A stretch of 64,000 nt of DNA from Myxococcales bacterium (GCA_016706545.1 JADJJK010000010.1:248001-312000); one strand, 5' to 3'. Positions 1 through 12,435 are shown, counted from the stretch's first letter. Notes: generated from the sequence alone by a model not told the origin. Program-made: numbers and translations.

Positions 1-231
1 GAGCAGCAGCCGCACCGCGGGCACGAGCAGCAAGCCAAAGACGACAATGGCAGGCCAGCCCGTCAACTTGCCGATCGGCGAAAACTCCGGATCGTCGATC
101 GACACCAGGACGATGCCCACCGCGATGAAGGCCACGCAACCCAGCACGGTCAGGGCGGACTTGGTCTTGCTGCGCAAGATGATCAGCTCTGCCGGCGCGG
201 GGGCCGTGGGCGCTTCTAGCGAGGTGCTCAT
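1..231 (-). CDS. Small membrane protein, N-terminal part (runs off the left edge), possibly STM3941-like
   Basis: The reading frame starts with ATG at 231 and runs off the window. Seventy-seven residues are visible: a Pro/Ala-rich start (MSTSLEAPTAPAPAE), the segment LIILRSKTKSALTVLG, a membrane helix at about residues 24-43, a loop with SIDDPEFSPIGKLTGW, and a second helix at about 59-77. The combination of an 'ILRSKTK' lead-in, a short helix, a loop ending in GW and a second helix resembles the start of STM3941-type membrane proteins of unknown function. That resemblance is from memory and unconfirmed. No function can be assigned. Confidence 0.6.
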   Translation of the reverse strand, partial: MSTSLEAPTAPAPAELIILRSKTKSALTVLGCVAFIAVGIVLVSIDDPEFSPIGKLTGWPAIVVFGLLLVPAVRLLL

Positions 232-327
232 GGCCCAAGTCTAACCCGACCGCCGGGTCACCGCCGGGCTGGGGGCCGCGCCTTTCCGCTGGCGCGCGCT
301 TCGCCACCCGGCGGTCAGCGCCCGCGG

Positions 328-3057
<2,730 letters not shown>

Positions 3058-3418
3058 CTCAACCCCTCGATCGAGCACTGGCTCGAATTCGCGCGAGTAT
3101 TGACGCACGTTTTGACGCAACGCCGTCAACGCAGCCTGGCGGGCGTTGACAGCGAGTGCCACCTCCCGTTCGATCTTGCGGTGGGCCACGCGGACAGACC
3201 AAAGCACAGATCTGGAACTCACAAGGAAACAGCGAGTTCCCTCGCTGGCTGTAAGCGCGCTAGCGCGTCCACGTTGCTGCGCACGTCAGCCGAGATGCTG
3301 CGCGGTGGCAGCACCTCTGTCGCTCGGACCTCCCGATCACCACGTCATCGGGGCGTCATTGGGGCATCATTGGTGCATCGTCGGGGGCGCTGTCACCGTG
3401 CTGTCACCGGCGCGGCAC
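3058..3418. other. Intergenic spacer with four tandem 11-bp units
   Basis: This 361-bp gap lies between the amylase start and the fhs stop. Four imperfect 11-bp units run without interruption from 3343 to 3386 (CGTCATCGGGG, CGTCATTGGGG, CATCATTGGTG, CATCGTCGGGG). Both flanking genes are on the minus strand, so the amylase promoter should lie here. No convincing -35/-10 pair, terminator or additional gene was found. Confidence 0.5.
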
Positions 3419-5074
3419 CTACTCGACGCCGACGATCGTGTTGCCGACCAGATCGATCGCCAGGGCCCTCGGTTCGCGAGGCAAGCCCGGCATGCGCATG
3501 ATGGTCCCGCACAGCGCGATCACGAAGCCGGCGCCGGCGGCCAGTTCGAAGCGGCGCACCGTCAGGGTGTGGCCCTCGGGGGTGTTGATCCGTGATGGGT
3601 CGTCGCTGAACGAGGCCGGGGTCTTGGCCATGCACACCGGCAGCTTGCCGTATCCGCGGGCCTCCAGGTCGGCGAGCTGGGCGGTGGCCTCGTCTGACAG
3701 CACCACGCTGGTGGCGCGGTAGATCGACGTCGCGACGCGCTCGATCTTCTCGCGCAGGGGCGCGTCCGGGGCGTACAGCGTGGGCGCCGGACCTGGGTCA
3801 GGGCCGGCCAGCGCGGCGGTGACCACCTGCGCCAGCGCCACGCCACCTTCGGCGCCGCGCATCGTCGCGTCGATCACCGCGAAGCTGGCGCCGGCCCGCT
3901 CGGCGGCGGCGCGCACCTCGGTCACCTCGGCCACGCTGTCGTGCGGGAAGGCGTTGAGCGCGATGATGACCGGGCGCTTGAACAGGCTCGCGTTCTCGAT
4001 GTGGCGGATCATGTTGGGCAGGCCCGCCACCACCGCGGCCTGGTTCGGCGTGGCCACCTGGTCCGCCGCCACGCCGCCGTGCAGGCGCAGCGCGCGCAGC
4101 GACACGATGATCACGACGGCCGCCGGGGACATGGGGCCGCCGCGCATCACCAGGTCAAAGAACTTCTCGCCGCCCAGGTCAAAGCCAAAGCCTGCCTCCA
4201 CCACGCCGATGTCCGCGGTGTGCAGCCCCACCTTCATGGCCGCGATGCTGGCGGTGCCATGCGCGATGTTGGCGAACGGGCCGCAGTGGACGATGGCGGG
4301 CGTGCCCTCGAGCGTGGCCGCCAGGTTTGGCTGCATGGCGTCGCGCAGAAGCGCCATCATCGCGCCGATGGCGCGGATCTGCGCCGCGGTGATCTCCTTG
4401 CCCTCCTTGTCGTGGCCGATGACGATGCGGCTGAGCCGGGCGCGCAGATCGTCGGCGTTCTCCGACAGCGCGAGGATGGCCATGATCTCGGACGCCGCGG
4501 TGATGTCGAAGCCGCTCGCGTGTACCGGGCCGTTGCCCTTGCCTCGACCGACCTCGACCGAGCGCAGCGCGCGGTCGTTGACGTCCAGCGCGCGCTTCCA
4601 GGTGATCCGGTCCGGATCGAGCTGCGGCTCGAGGTTGTGATGCAGGTGGTTGTCCACCATCGCCGAGAGCAGGTTGTGCGCCGCGGTGATGGCGTGGAAG
4701 TCGCCGTTGAAGTGCAGGTTGATGTCCGCGGTCGGGATGATGCGCGAGCGGCCAAAGCCGGTGCCGCCTCCCTTCTGGCCGAAGATGGGGCCAAGCGATG
4801 GCTCGCGCAGGATCACCACCGCGCGCTGGCCGATCAGGCGCAGCCCGTCGGCCAGGCCGATCGCGGTGGTGGTCTTGCCCTCGCCAGCGGCCGTGGGCGT
4901 GATGCCGGACACCAGCACCAGCTTGCCGCGGCGCTGCAGGGGACCCAGCGCCGTCACGTCGATCTTGGCCTTGTCGCGGCCGTAGGTGCGGAGCGCTGTC
5001 GAGGGCAGGTCGAGCTGCCGGGCGATGTCAGTGATGTCGTGTTGGGGATCGGGAGGCGGGACCTGGGTCGACAT
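3419..5074 (-). CDS. fhs: Formate--tetrahydrofolate ligase
   Basis: A 551-aa cytoplasmic enzyme that forms 10-formyl-tetrahydrofolate from formate, THF and ATP in one-carbon metabolism; the usual length is about 555. Visible hallmarks are the ATP-binding loop GITPTAAGEGKTTTAIG, the REPSLGPIFGQKGGGTG segment, and DINLHFNGDFHAITAAHNLL followed by a histidine-rich DNHLHH. The start at 5074 (MSTQVPPPDPQHDI) is chosen because the extension further upstream is Arg/Pro-rich shadow sequence and family members begin close to 'DI..IA..L'. The gene stands alone between two secreted-enzyme genes, so no operon context informs it. Confidence 0.96.
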   Translation of the reverse strand: MSTQVPPPDPQHDITDIARQLDLPSTALRTYGRDKAKIDVTALGPLQRRGKLVLVSGITPTAAGEGKTTTAIGLADGLRLIGQRAVVILREPSLGPIFGQKGGGTGFGRSRIIPTADINLHFNGDFHAITAAHNLLSAMVDNHLHHNLEPQLDPDRITWKRALDVNDRALRSVEVGRGKGNGPVHASGFDITAASEIMAILALSENADDLRARLSRIVIGHDKEGKEITAAQIRAIGAMMALLRDAMQPNLAATLEGTPAIVHCGPFANIAHGTASIAAMKVGLHTADIGVVEAGFGFDLGGEKFFDLVMRGGPMSPAAVVIIVSLRALRLHGGVAADQVATPNQAAVVAGLPNMIRHIENASLFKRPVIIALNAFPHDSVAEVTEVRAAAERAGASFAVIDATMRGAEGGVALAQVVTAALAGPDPGPAPTLYAPDAPLREKIERVATSIYRATSVVLSDEATAQLADLEARGYGKLPVCMAKTPASFSDDPSRINTPEGHTLTVRRFELAAGAGFVIALCGTIMRMPGLPREPRALAIDLVGNTIVGVE

Positions 5075-5231
5075 GTCCGCCGAACCTAGCGCAGATCGGC
5101 GCGGCGGGGCAGGTGCTGGCCTTGGTGCTTCGCGGCGGCGAGCCGCGGTGCTTTGTCCCGAAACGGCGTCGGGCCGCCCGCGGCGGCCCGACGACAACGG
5201 AGCGCGGCCAGCAGGCCGCGTGCGCGCTGGC

Positions 5232-8200
5232 TCAGCGCGTCATGTTCAGGTTGTAGGCGTTGGTGGAGTCGTTCGCTCCGCCAAAGCCCTGGACCTTGAT
5301 GTAGAACGTCGCCGCGGTGGCGCTGGTGTACGTCACCGACTCGGTGGAGCTAGAGCCCGCGCTGGTGCGCAGCGTGGTGCCGGTGCTGCTGAGGAGGTAC
5401 AGATCGTAGTCCCGCGCCGGGCCGGTCATGTTGATGGTCACGGTGCGGCCGGCCGCCACGTTGATGCGGAAGTAGTCGAGGTCCGTCGACGTGCCGATGA
5501 AGCCGACGATCTTGGTGACCGCGTCTGCCACCGCGTTGGCGGCCGCCGTGGAGCCGTTGGCCTCCACCTCGTTGTACGTGGTGGAGCCGGTGTTGCTGAC
5601 GGTGAAGGCCACGCTGGTCGAGGTGCCCACGTTGCCCGCGGCGTCGTAGGCCTTGGCCACCAGGGCGTGGCTGCCGTTGGTCAGCGAGGTCGAGTCGAAG
5701 GCCAGGCTGTGCGGGGACGTGGTGTCGGTGCCCTTGAGCACGCCGTCGACCAGGAAGTCCACCTTGGTCACGCCCACGTTGTCGCTCGCGGTGGCGTTGA
5801 ACGTGATGGTCCCGCTGGTGCCGGTGACGCTCGCCGACACGGTGGGCGCCGTGGTGTCGCCGGTGGTGTTGCTCACGGTGAAGGTCACGCCGGTGGAGGT
5901 GCCCACGTTGCCCGCCGCGTCATAGGCCTTGCCAACCAGGGTGTGGCTGCCGTTGGCCAGGCCGGTGGAGTCCAGGGTCATGCTGTACGGCGAGGTGGTG
6001 TCGGTGCCCTTGAGCACGCCGTCGACCAGGAAGTCCACCTTGGTCACGCCCACGTTGTCGCTCGCGGTGGCGTTGAACGTGATGATGCCGCTGGTGCCGG
6101 TCTCGCTGACGCTGACGCTCGGCGCGGTGGTGTCACCGCCGCCGCCGCCGCTGCCGTTGGTCTGGAAGCGAACGCGGTCGAGGATGAAGCCGGTCGAGAT
6201 GGCCGCGTCCTCGGTGCCGGTGAAGTACACCTGCACGGTCTGGCCCTTGTAGGCTGCCAGGTCGAAGGTGTAGCTCTGGTAGCTCGCCGACGAGTTGAGG
6301 TTGCTGTAGCTCGCCACCGTGGTCAGCACGGTGCCCGCGGTGTTGCGGAGCTGCACCGTGAAGGTGTCGCGCACGCCCGTGGAGTTCTCCTGCGTCTGGA
6401 TCCAGAGCGCGTAGCTCAGCGCCACCGAGGTGGCGTTGGCCGGGATCGACACCGTCTGGAACAGCGACACGCTGCCCGCCGAGCCCATGCCGCGGAACTT
6501 GGCGGCCTTGGTGCCGTCGAACGACGGGGTGTTGAGGATGGCGCCGATCTGCATGCCGTTGGTGTTGGACCAGCCCACGCCGTAGCCCTTCTCGAAGCTC
6601 GCGTTCTTGAGCAGCTGGCCGTTGGCGATGGTGAAGGTCATCGAGGAGTTGGCGAAGAAGCCCACCGTGTCCGTGGCGCGGGCCAGCAGGGTGTGCGCGC
6701 CGTCGTCCTCGAGCGTGGAGTCGAACGGCACCGCGTACGGCGACGCGGTGTCCGTGCCCACCAGCAGGCCGTCGACGTAGAAGTCGACCTTGGCGATGCC
6801 CTTGTCATCGCTGGCGTTGGCGCTGAAGGTGATGGTGCCCGCGGTGCCGGTGGTGCTGGCCGCCACGGTGGGCGGGGCGTCCGGCCCGGCCCAGACGCCG
6901 CCGACGTTGATCGCGGCGAACGCGCTCCACACCGCGATCTCCTCGGGGCTGCCGGTGGTGTAGAGGTCGCGCGCGGCGGTGATGACCGCGATGCGCGCCG
7001 CCGCGTAGTCCGTCGACGGCGTCATGTAGGTGGTGAGCGCGCGATAGTAGATGCGCGCCGCCTTGTCGATGCCGATGCCGGTCATCCCGCCGGGCAGGTA
7101 GCTCGACGAGGTGTCGCCCGACGCGGTGGCGCCCATCGACATGAAGTAGAAGGCGCGGTTCATCGGACCCGAGCTGTAGTGGACGTCCAGGTTCTTGAGC
7201 GTCGGGCTCCAGGCATCCGCGCTGCGGGTGTCGAGGCTCGGCTTGTAGAGGTAGCGCTGGCGGTTGACGCCGCTGCCCGGGATCACGAGCTGCTCGCCCT
7301 GGGTCCAGGTGCCGCCGGTCTGGGGGACGGTGGGGCCCGTGCCACCAGCGCCGCGCGAGTAGAACTCGGTGACCGCCCCGAAGATGTCAGAGGTGGACTC
7401 GTTGAGGCCACCGGACTCCTGCGAGTAGATGAGCTTGGCGGTGGCGCTGGTGATGCCGTGGGTGAACTCGTGGGCGGCCACGTCGAGCGCGGTGTACGTG
7501 TACCGCGTGTTGCCGTCGCCGTAGGTCATGCAAGCGCAGGAGTCGCTGTAGAAGGCGTTGTCGAACGTGTTGCCGTAGTGGACGCGGGCGTAGGTGGAGC
7601 CACCGGCGCCGTTGATGCCGTTGCGGCCCAGCACGTTCTTGTACATGTCCCAGGTGACCTGGATGCCGTAGAGCGCGTCCACCGCGGCGGTCTGGCCGTT
7701 GGCCGACGTGGTCGGCTCGGGGTCTTCCTTGTAGTTGAGCCCGTCGCCCCAGGTGTTGTCGACGTCGAAGTAGATGGTGCCGGTGCCGGAGGTGGCGTGG
7801 TTGAGGTTGTAGACCACGTTGCCGCCGGAGGCCGGGCGGGTCAGGTCGCGCAGCTCGTAGCCGCCCGCGACGCTGTTGGTGTTGATCGAGCGGACGCCGT
7901 TGTACTGGCTGTTCCCGGTGCCCACCGCCGCGGCGGTCTGCAGGCCGTCCCACTGCCGCAGCACCTCGCCGGTGCGCGCGTCGATCAAGGCCTCGACGTG
8001 ACGGATGTCGTTGGGCTCTTCGATCTCCGTGCGCACGTGATAGGCGAGCTGATAGCCGCCGATCTCGTTGATCATGTCGAGCGCGTTGATCTGATCTTCC
8101 GGAAGGTGCGCGCGCGCCGGCGCGACCCGGCGCTCGGACAGCGGCAAGATCACCAGCTCGCTCTGCACCAGCGGCTCGCGGCTGTAGCCCGCGACGGGCG

Positions 8201-8606
8201 CCAGGCCGCGCTTCATCTGCGCCTTGACCTCGGCGGCGGAGAACGACGGCGTCACGTCGACGGCGCCGAGCTGCGCCAGCGCGTTGGTCGGCACCATCGC
8301 GCGGCCGTCGGCGCTGGCGTGCGCGATGACCTCACCGCCCCAGACGCGGACGCCGCGGAACATCTGGCTGAAGCGCACGTGCGTCTGCCCCAGCCGATCT
8401 CGCATCACCGTGCGAGCCTGGAAGCCATGTTCTGCGGACAGGCCAAGCGCGCTGCGGGCGTCGTTGAGCTGCTGCAGCGCCGCGCGGATGGCGTCATCGT
8501 CACTGGGCTCTTCCGTGGCCGGTGGTGGCGGATCCACGTCCTCGGGGAAACAGGCCACCAGCGACAGAGTTAGTGGAATCGCAAGGCTAGACAACAGACG
8601 CTTCAT
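5232..8606 (-). CDS. Large lipoprotein M4 (thermolysin-like) metalloprotease with Ig-like and PPC domains
   Basis: A 1124-aa exported protease. The start at 8606 follows a GGAGGG site and opens a lipoprotein signal (MKRLLSS...LSLVAC). A fungalysin/thermolysin-type propeptide occupies about residues 40-220. The catalytic domain has H379-E-F-T-H383 and the third zinc ligand E403 in GGLNESTSD, the M4 signature. Downstream come an Ig-like domain (IAKVDFYVDGLLVGTD), a jelly-roll-like segment (NASFEKGYGVGWSN), two further near-identical Ig-like copies (VTKVDFLVDGVLKGTD, encoded around 6060-5680), and a C-terminal pre-peptidase (PPC) domain with DLDYFRINVAAG. It probably digests prey or environmental protein. 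The two near-identical Ig repeats indicate recent internal duplication. Confidence 0.93.
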   Translation of the reverse strand: MKRLLSSLAIPLTLSLVACFPEDVDPPPPATEEPSDDDAIRAALQQLNDARSALGLSAEHGFQARTVMRDRLGQTHVRFSQMFRGVRVWGGEVIAHASADGRAMVPTNALAQLGAVDVTPSFSAAEVKAQMKRGLAPVAGYSREPLVQSELVILPLSERRVAPARAHLPEDQINALDMINEIGGYQLAYHVRTEIEEPNDIRHVEALIDARTGEVLRQWDGLQTAAAVGTGNSQYNGVRSINTNSVAGGYELRDLTRPASGGNVVYNLNHATSGTGTIYFDVDNTWGDGLNYKEDPEPTTSANGQTAAVDALYGIQVTWDMYKNVLGRNGINGAGGSTYARVHYGNTFDNAFYSDSCACMTYGDGNTRYTYTALDVAAHEFTHGITSATAKLIYSQESGGLNESTSDIFGAVTEFYSRGAGGTGPTVPQTGGTWTQGEQLVIPGSGVNRQRYLYKPSLDTRSADAWSPTLKNLDVHYSSGPMNRAFYFMSMGATASGDTSSSYLPGGMTGIGIDKAARIYYRALTTYMTPSTDYAAARIAVITAARDLYTTGSPEEIAVWSAFAAINVGGVWAGPDAPPTVAASTTGTAGTITFSANASDDKGIAKVDFYVDGLLVGTDTASPYAVPFDSTLEDDGAHTLLARATDTVGFFANSSMTFTIANGQLLKNASFEKGYGVGWSNTNGMQIGAILNTPSFDGTKAAKFRGMGSAGSVSLFQTVSIPANATSVALSYALWIQTQENSTGVRDTFTVQLRNTAGTVLTTVASYSNLNSSASYQSYTFDLAAYKGQTVQVYFTGTEDAAISTGFILDRVRFQTNGSGGGGGDTTAPSVSVSETGTSGIITFNATASDNVGVTKVDFLVDGVLKGTDTTSPYSMTLDSTGLANGSHTLVGKAYDAAGNVGTSTGVTFTVSNTTGDTTAPTVSASVTGTSGTITFNATASDNVGVTKVDFLVDGVLKGTDTTSPHSLAFDSTSLTNGSHALVAKAYDAAGNVGTSTSVAFTVSNTGSTTYNEVEANGSTAAANAVADAVTKIVGFIGTSTDLDYFRINVAAGRTVTINMTGPARDYDLYLLSSTGTTLRTSAGSSSTESVTYTSATAATFYIKVQGFGGANDSTNAYNLNMTR

Positions 8607-9026
8607 GAGAGCCCTCCTCAGGCAACCCGGGGTTCGCACCGCGAACGCAAGAGACCAATGACGTTGTCACCGTCCTTATCACGCTGCGAAAACCCACCTG
8701 TGGTGCTCTGTTCTATCGCCCGCTGATGGCTGATCGCTCCGCATGCGAGGGGCGGGTCTCGGCGCCTGCAACCATCCGTGCGCGTCACCTGTCGCAGCCG
8801 GCGGCGAGCGGGAGCTGGCTGACGCTCCAGGTCCCATGTTGCAGCTCGCAGATCTCACTTTGCCCCGGATCTCACACGCTGCGACCCGGACGTTGCGCAC
8901 AGCCGTGCGCACTTGCAGGCGCCCGGCGACATGGAAGGCGCCCTCGGGCGCGCACCGGGCTCGGGCGCGCACCGGGCTCGGGCGCGCACCGTGCTCGGGC
9001 GGCCCTGGCCGCTCATGGAGGCGGGG
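8607..9026. other. Intergenic spacer with 17-bp tandem repeat
   Basis: This 420-bp gap holds three head-to-tail 17-bp units (GGGCGCGCACCGGGCTC) from 8946 to 8996. The first two are identical and the third has one change. Both neighbouring genes are on the minus strand, so the M4 protease promoter should be here. I see no additional gene, RNA or confident terminator. Confidence 0.5.
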
Positions 9027-10505
9027 TCACGGCGCCAGCGCCAGATCGAGGCCGCTGGTGCGCTGCTGGTGGAGGGTGCGCGCGTAGCCGCGGAACGCGG
9101 GGCTTGGCACCTTGCGCGACCGCACGCGCACCAGCGAGCCCGGCGTGTGCTCGTCGCCATAGACCGCGCTCCACCCGGGCGGCACATCGGGCGAGGACCA
9201 GCGGTACAGGAGGCGCGCGTCACGCGGCGCCAGGTTGATGCAGCCATGGCTGCGCGGCCCGCCGAAGCCGTCGTGCCAGTACGAGGTGTGCAGCGCGTAG
9301 TCATGATCGTAGTACATCGTCCACGGCACGTCGGCGACGGTGTAGCTCTCCTTCTCGCTGCTCATCACCGCGTGCTCGAGCTTGGACACCACGCGCGCGA
9401 TCACCGAGGGCGTGCGGTGCTTGCGCTTGCCGGTGGAGACCAGCGTGGCGTAGACCGGGCGCGGACCCTCGTAGGCCACCAGCACCTGCTCTTCGAGATC
9501 GATGTCGAACCAGCGCTCGTCCACGCGGGTGCCAGGCGGCGGCTCCGCCAGCGTGGCCCGCCGCAGATCAGCGCGGGCGATCCAGGCGCTGTCCGCCACG
9601 CGCACGAACCGGCCGTCGGCGGACTCTTCGAGGATCGTGACCACGGTCCGCGGCGCCAGCTTGCCGGTGACCTTGCTGCGCGCCGAGGCCAGCGCGCGCG
9701 TCACCACCGGCTCGCGCTGGCCGCGGTGTGAGCGGATCCACGCAGGCAGGTCCGCGGGCGCTTCGATGAGCTCTCCCTTGAACCGCGACGGCGAGAGATG
9801 GACGATCGCGGAGGCGTCGATCAGCTCGCCTTTGGTGGTGCGCCAGTAGCGGCGGCCGTCGAGGGTGACCTTGTTGCGAGCGCGTACCGTGTTGGAGCCC
9901 TCCAGCGCCCTGCCGTTCTGCTGGGCGAGCGCGTCCTCTGGGCTGGTGAACGCGAGCGCTGCGCTCTTTTTCCGCACGATCCCATAGACCCCACGCACCG
10001 GCGGCGCCTCTGCGTGCTCGTCTTCTTCGCGCAAGGAGCCGGCGGTCTGCACCGGCGGCGCCTCGGTGCTTGGCTCCAGCGCGGACTCGCAGGTCCAGCC
10101 GCGCGGCGCCAGCTCGATCCATCGGCCCTCGAAGCCGTCGTCGTGTTGACAGTCCTGGCCGCCGGGGAGCGCGCGCAGGACGCCAGCGAGCGCGTCCTTC
10201 TTGATGATGCCGACGATCGGAGCGCCCTCGCTTGGGTCTTTGCGCAGCGCCGTCCGCTTGCGCATCCGGACCGAGCGGATGTGCGGCGGATAGATGGAGG
10301 TCGCGATGAGCGACGCGGTCGACTCGGACCTCGGCGGCGTGAGGCCAGCGTCGTCGCCGGCCTTCGCCGGGCCGGTCACGCGGGCGGTCACCTGGGCTAC
10401 CGGCGCGCGCTCGTCGGGGAAATCCGCGCTCAGGTCGCTTGGATCTGATGTGGGGGTCGATCGAGAGGCGCAGCTCACGAGAAGCAGCGCAATCACTTTT
10501 CGCAT
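9027..10505 (-). CDS. Lipoprotein L,D-transpeptidase (YkuD domain)
   Basis: A 492-aa exported protein with a short lipoprotein signal (MRKVIALLLVSC). The C-terminal YkuD catalytic domain contains HGFGGPRSHGCINL with nucleophilic Cys422, the hallmark of enzymes that make 3-3 peptidoglycan cross-links or attach lipoproteins to peptidoglycan. The middle (about residues 70-330) shows SH3-like and Arg-rich segments such as AALRKDPSEGAPIVG and VTGKLAPRTVVTILEESADGRFV, consistent with bacterial SH3 repeats that position the enzyme on the wall. A second, shorter L,D-transpeptidase with a different active-site pattern lies at 25.8-26.8 kb. Confidence 0.9.
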   Translation of the reverse strand: MRKVIALLLVSCASRSTPTSDPSDLSADFPDERAPVAQVTARVTGPAKAGDDAGLTPPRSESTASLIATSIYPPHIRSVRMRKRTALRKDPSEGAPIVGIIKKDALAGVLRALPGGQDCQHDDGFEGRWIELAPRGWTCESALEPSTEAPPVQTAGSLREEDEHAEAPPVRGVYGIVRKKSAALAFTSPEDALAQQNGRALEGSNTVRARNKVTLDGRRYWRTTKGELIDASAIVHLSPSRFKGELIEAPADLPAWIRSHRGQREPVVTRALASARSKVTGKLAPRTVVTILEESADGRFVRVADSAWIARADLRRATLAEPPPGTRVDERWFDIDLEEQVLVAYEGPRPVYATLVSTGKRKHRTPSVIARVVSKLEHAVMSSEKESYTVADVPWTMYYDHDYALHTSYWHDGFGGPRSHGCINLAPRDARLLYRWSSPDVPPGWSAVYGDEHTPGSLVRVRSRKVPSPAFRGYARTLHQQRTSGLDLALAP

Positions 10506-10937
10506 GCAGCCCTACGTTTGCAAACCCAGGGCCCAATGTAGGTATCTGAAACCGCTGGCGACAGGCCGTCGGTGACTACGCAAGGACTTGCGTGACCAAG
10601 CAGGTTGGCGCCTCTCGCGGTGCCTGCCGCTTCGCTCGTTTCTTCGCTGGCTCGACCAGCCGTTCGGCGGCGGTGGGCGGCGGTGGTCCGTCTTGCCACG
10701 TTGCGCAGTCACGCAAGATCTTGCTCACCCATCTTGGGAGCTCTTCGGGGAGGTCCCTGGATGGAACCAAGGATCTTCATGGGTTGCTCGGACATTTGTA
10801 GATGGCCTCGCGCTTGCGTAAGCCGCGACGTGTCCGCCGGCTGCCGCCAAAGCTGCCGCGGATGGGCGCCTCACGTGAGGAGCCACCAACAAGACGACGA
10901 CCCCAGACGACCCCAGACGACCACGAAGGCCCACGCC
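10506..10937. other. Divergent intergenic region
   Basis: 432 bp separate the L,D-transpeptidase (leftward) from the Bax-inhibitor protein (rightward), so it should hold both promoters. It ends with a short tandem CAGACGACCC motif (about 10903-10925) just ahead of the ribosome site. Open frames here are Arg/Pro-rich shadows. No RNA gene is recognised. Confidence 0.4.
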
Positions 10938-12434
10938 ATGAACCAAGCTCCCAAGTCACCAACGCCGCCTCGCAACGGATGGGCCCCTGCCGCTGCCGGC
11001 GCTCCGGCGCAGCAGGGATACGATCAAGTGCCGGCGTACCTGCAGCCGTACTCCGGGCAGATGAGCGCGCAGCAGGCGCCGGCCGCCGCCGCGGGGCATC
11101 CGCAGGCGTGGGGCTCCTCGCCTGGTAGCGCGCCGCTCGCGCAGCAGGCCGGGGTTGGGGAGCAGGCCGGGTACGGGCAGGCGTATGGGCAGCAGCAGGC
11201 GTATGGGCAGCAGGCGGGGTATGGGCAGCAGGCGGGGTATGGGCAGCAGCAGGCGTATGGGCAGCAGGCGGGGTATGGGCAGCAGCAGGCTCATGGCCAG
11301 CAGCAGGCCCATGGCCAGCAGCAGGCCCATGGCCAGCAGCAGGCTTATGGCCAGCCAGCGGCCTACGGGCAGCAGCCGGCGTACGGCCAGCAGCCGGCGT
11401 ACGGCCAGCAGCCGGCGTACGGCCAGCAGCCGGCGTACGGCCAGCCGGCGTATGGACAGGGAGCAACTGCTCCAGGTGCTTATGGTCAGGGCTATGGCCA
11501 AGCGTCGGCGTACGGGCAGGGCGCGCCGACCCAAGGCGCGTACGGCCACGGCGCGCCGGCACAGCCTGCCTATCCGCAGGCCTCGCAGCCTTATGGTCAA
11601 CATGGTCAACCGACTCATGGCCAGATGCCCTTTGCCTACGGAGCCTCCAACGCTCCGGGCTCAGAGGGACCCCAGGCCTCTCGGGCTGGTAAGCCCAGGG
11701 CGCTGCGCGACGACGCGCACGCCACCGCTGGCTCCTCGGATCGCCGGCGCTTCATCCGGTTGACCTATCTGCATCTGCTGCTGGCGATCCTGGCCTTCTC
11801 TGGCCTCGAGTATCTGCTCATGACCAACGAGGTCCTCGTCAGCAAGATCTCGATGCCGTTCATCTCGTTCGCGCTCGGCGGGCGCTGGAACTGGGGCGTG
11901 GTGCTGGCGGTGTTCGTGGGCGTGAGCTGGGTCTGTGATACCTGGGCCAGCCACGCACGCTCGCGCGGCATGCAGTACGCGGGGCTCGCCGTCTACGTCG
12001 TCGCTGAAGCCCTGATCTTCGTGCCGCTCTTGGCCATCGTCGCGTACAAGACCCAGTCCATCCTGGCGCGCGGCGGCCAGGACCCGCATATCATCCGTGA
12101 CGCCGCCTACGCCACCTTGGCGATCTTCGCTGGCCTCACCGCCTCGGTGTTCATCACCAAGAAGGACTTCTCGTTCCTGCGCAGCGCTCTGATGATGGGC
12201 ACCTGCGCCGCCGCGGTGCTGATCGTGATGTCCTTGGCCTTCGGCTTCAACCTGGGCCTCGTCTTCTCCGTGGCCATGGTCCTGCTCGCCGCCGGCTACA
12301 TCTTGTTTCAGACCTCCCGCATCCTCGCTCACTACGATCCAAGCCAGTACGTCGCCGCCTCCCTGGCCTTGTTCTCCTCCCTGGCGTTGATGTTCTGGTA
12401 CGTCATCCGCATCTTCCTCCGCGCCCGGGATTGA
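10938..12434 (+). CDS. Bax inhibitor-1 family membrane protein with a Tyr/Gln/Gly-rich low-complexity N-terminus
   Basis: 498 aa. The start at 10938 (MNQAPKSPTPPRNGW) lies behind GAAGG; longer upstream extensions are shadow sequence. Residues about 65-230 are dominated by AYGQQ, GYGQQ, AHGQQ and AYGQP units encoded by DNA repeats at about 11160-11460. After an Arg-rich stretch the C-terminal about 230 residues form six or seven helices with FIRLTYLHLLLAILAFSG, an acidic/polar segment, and ILAHYDPSQYVAASLALFSS, which match the Bax-inhibitor-1/YccA family. Bacterial members are inner-membrane proteins linked to calcium leak or stress. The cytoplasmic low-complexity tail resembles eukaryotic FUS-type sequences and is unusual; its role is unknown. 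The last codons are duplicated at 13072-13093. Confidence 0.85.
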   Translation: MNQAPKSPTPPRNGWAPAAAGAPAQQGYDQVPAYLQPYSGQMSAQQAPAAAAGHPQAWGSSPGSAPLAQQAGVGEQAGYGQAYGQQQAYGQQAGYGQQAGYGQQQAYGQQAGYGQQQAHGQQQAHGQQQAHGQQQAYGQPAAYGQQPAYGQQPAYGQQPAYGQQPAYGQPAYGQGATAPGAYGQGYGQASAYGQGAPTQGAYGHGAPAQPAYPQASQPYGQHGQPTHGQMPFAYGASNAPGSEGPQASRAGKPRALRDDAHATAGSSDRRRFIRLTYLHLLLAILAFSGLEYLLMTNEVLVSKISMPFISFALGGRWNWGVVLAVFVGVSWVCDTWASHARSRGMQYAGLAVYVVAEALIFVPLLAIVAYKTQSILARGGQDPHIIRDAAYATLAIFAGLTASVFITKKDFSFLRSALMMGTCAAAVLIVMSLAFGFNLGLVFSVAMVLLAAGYILFQTSRILAHYDPSQYVAASLALFSSLALMFWYVIRIFLRARD

Positions 12435-12435
12435 G
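12414..12435 (+). repeat. Left 22-bp direct repeat (3' end of the Bax-inhibitor gene)
   Basis: These 22 bases, containing CTCCGCGCCCGGGATTGAG and the TGA stop of the upstream gene, recur exactly at 13072-13093. They bracket the composite repeat element like a target-site duplication or att core. Confidence 0.85.

Noticed and set aside
4986..8573. Plus-strand open frame of 1195 aa opposite the M4 protease
   Set aside because: Composition is low-complexity V/G/R/A/D with no motif; the minus strand carries the HEFTH protease.
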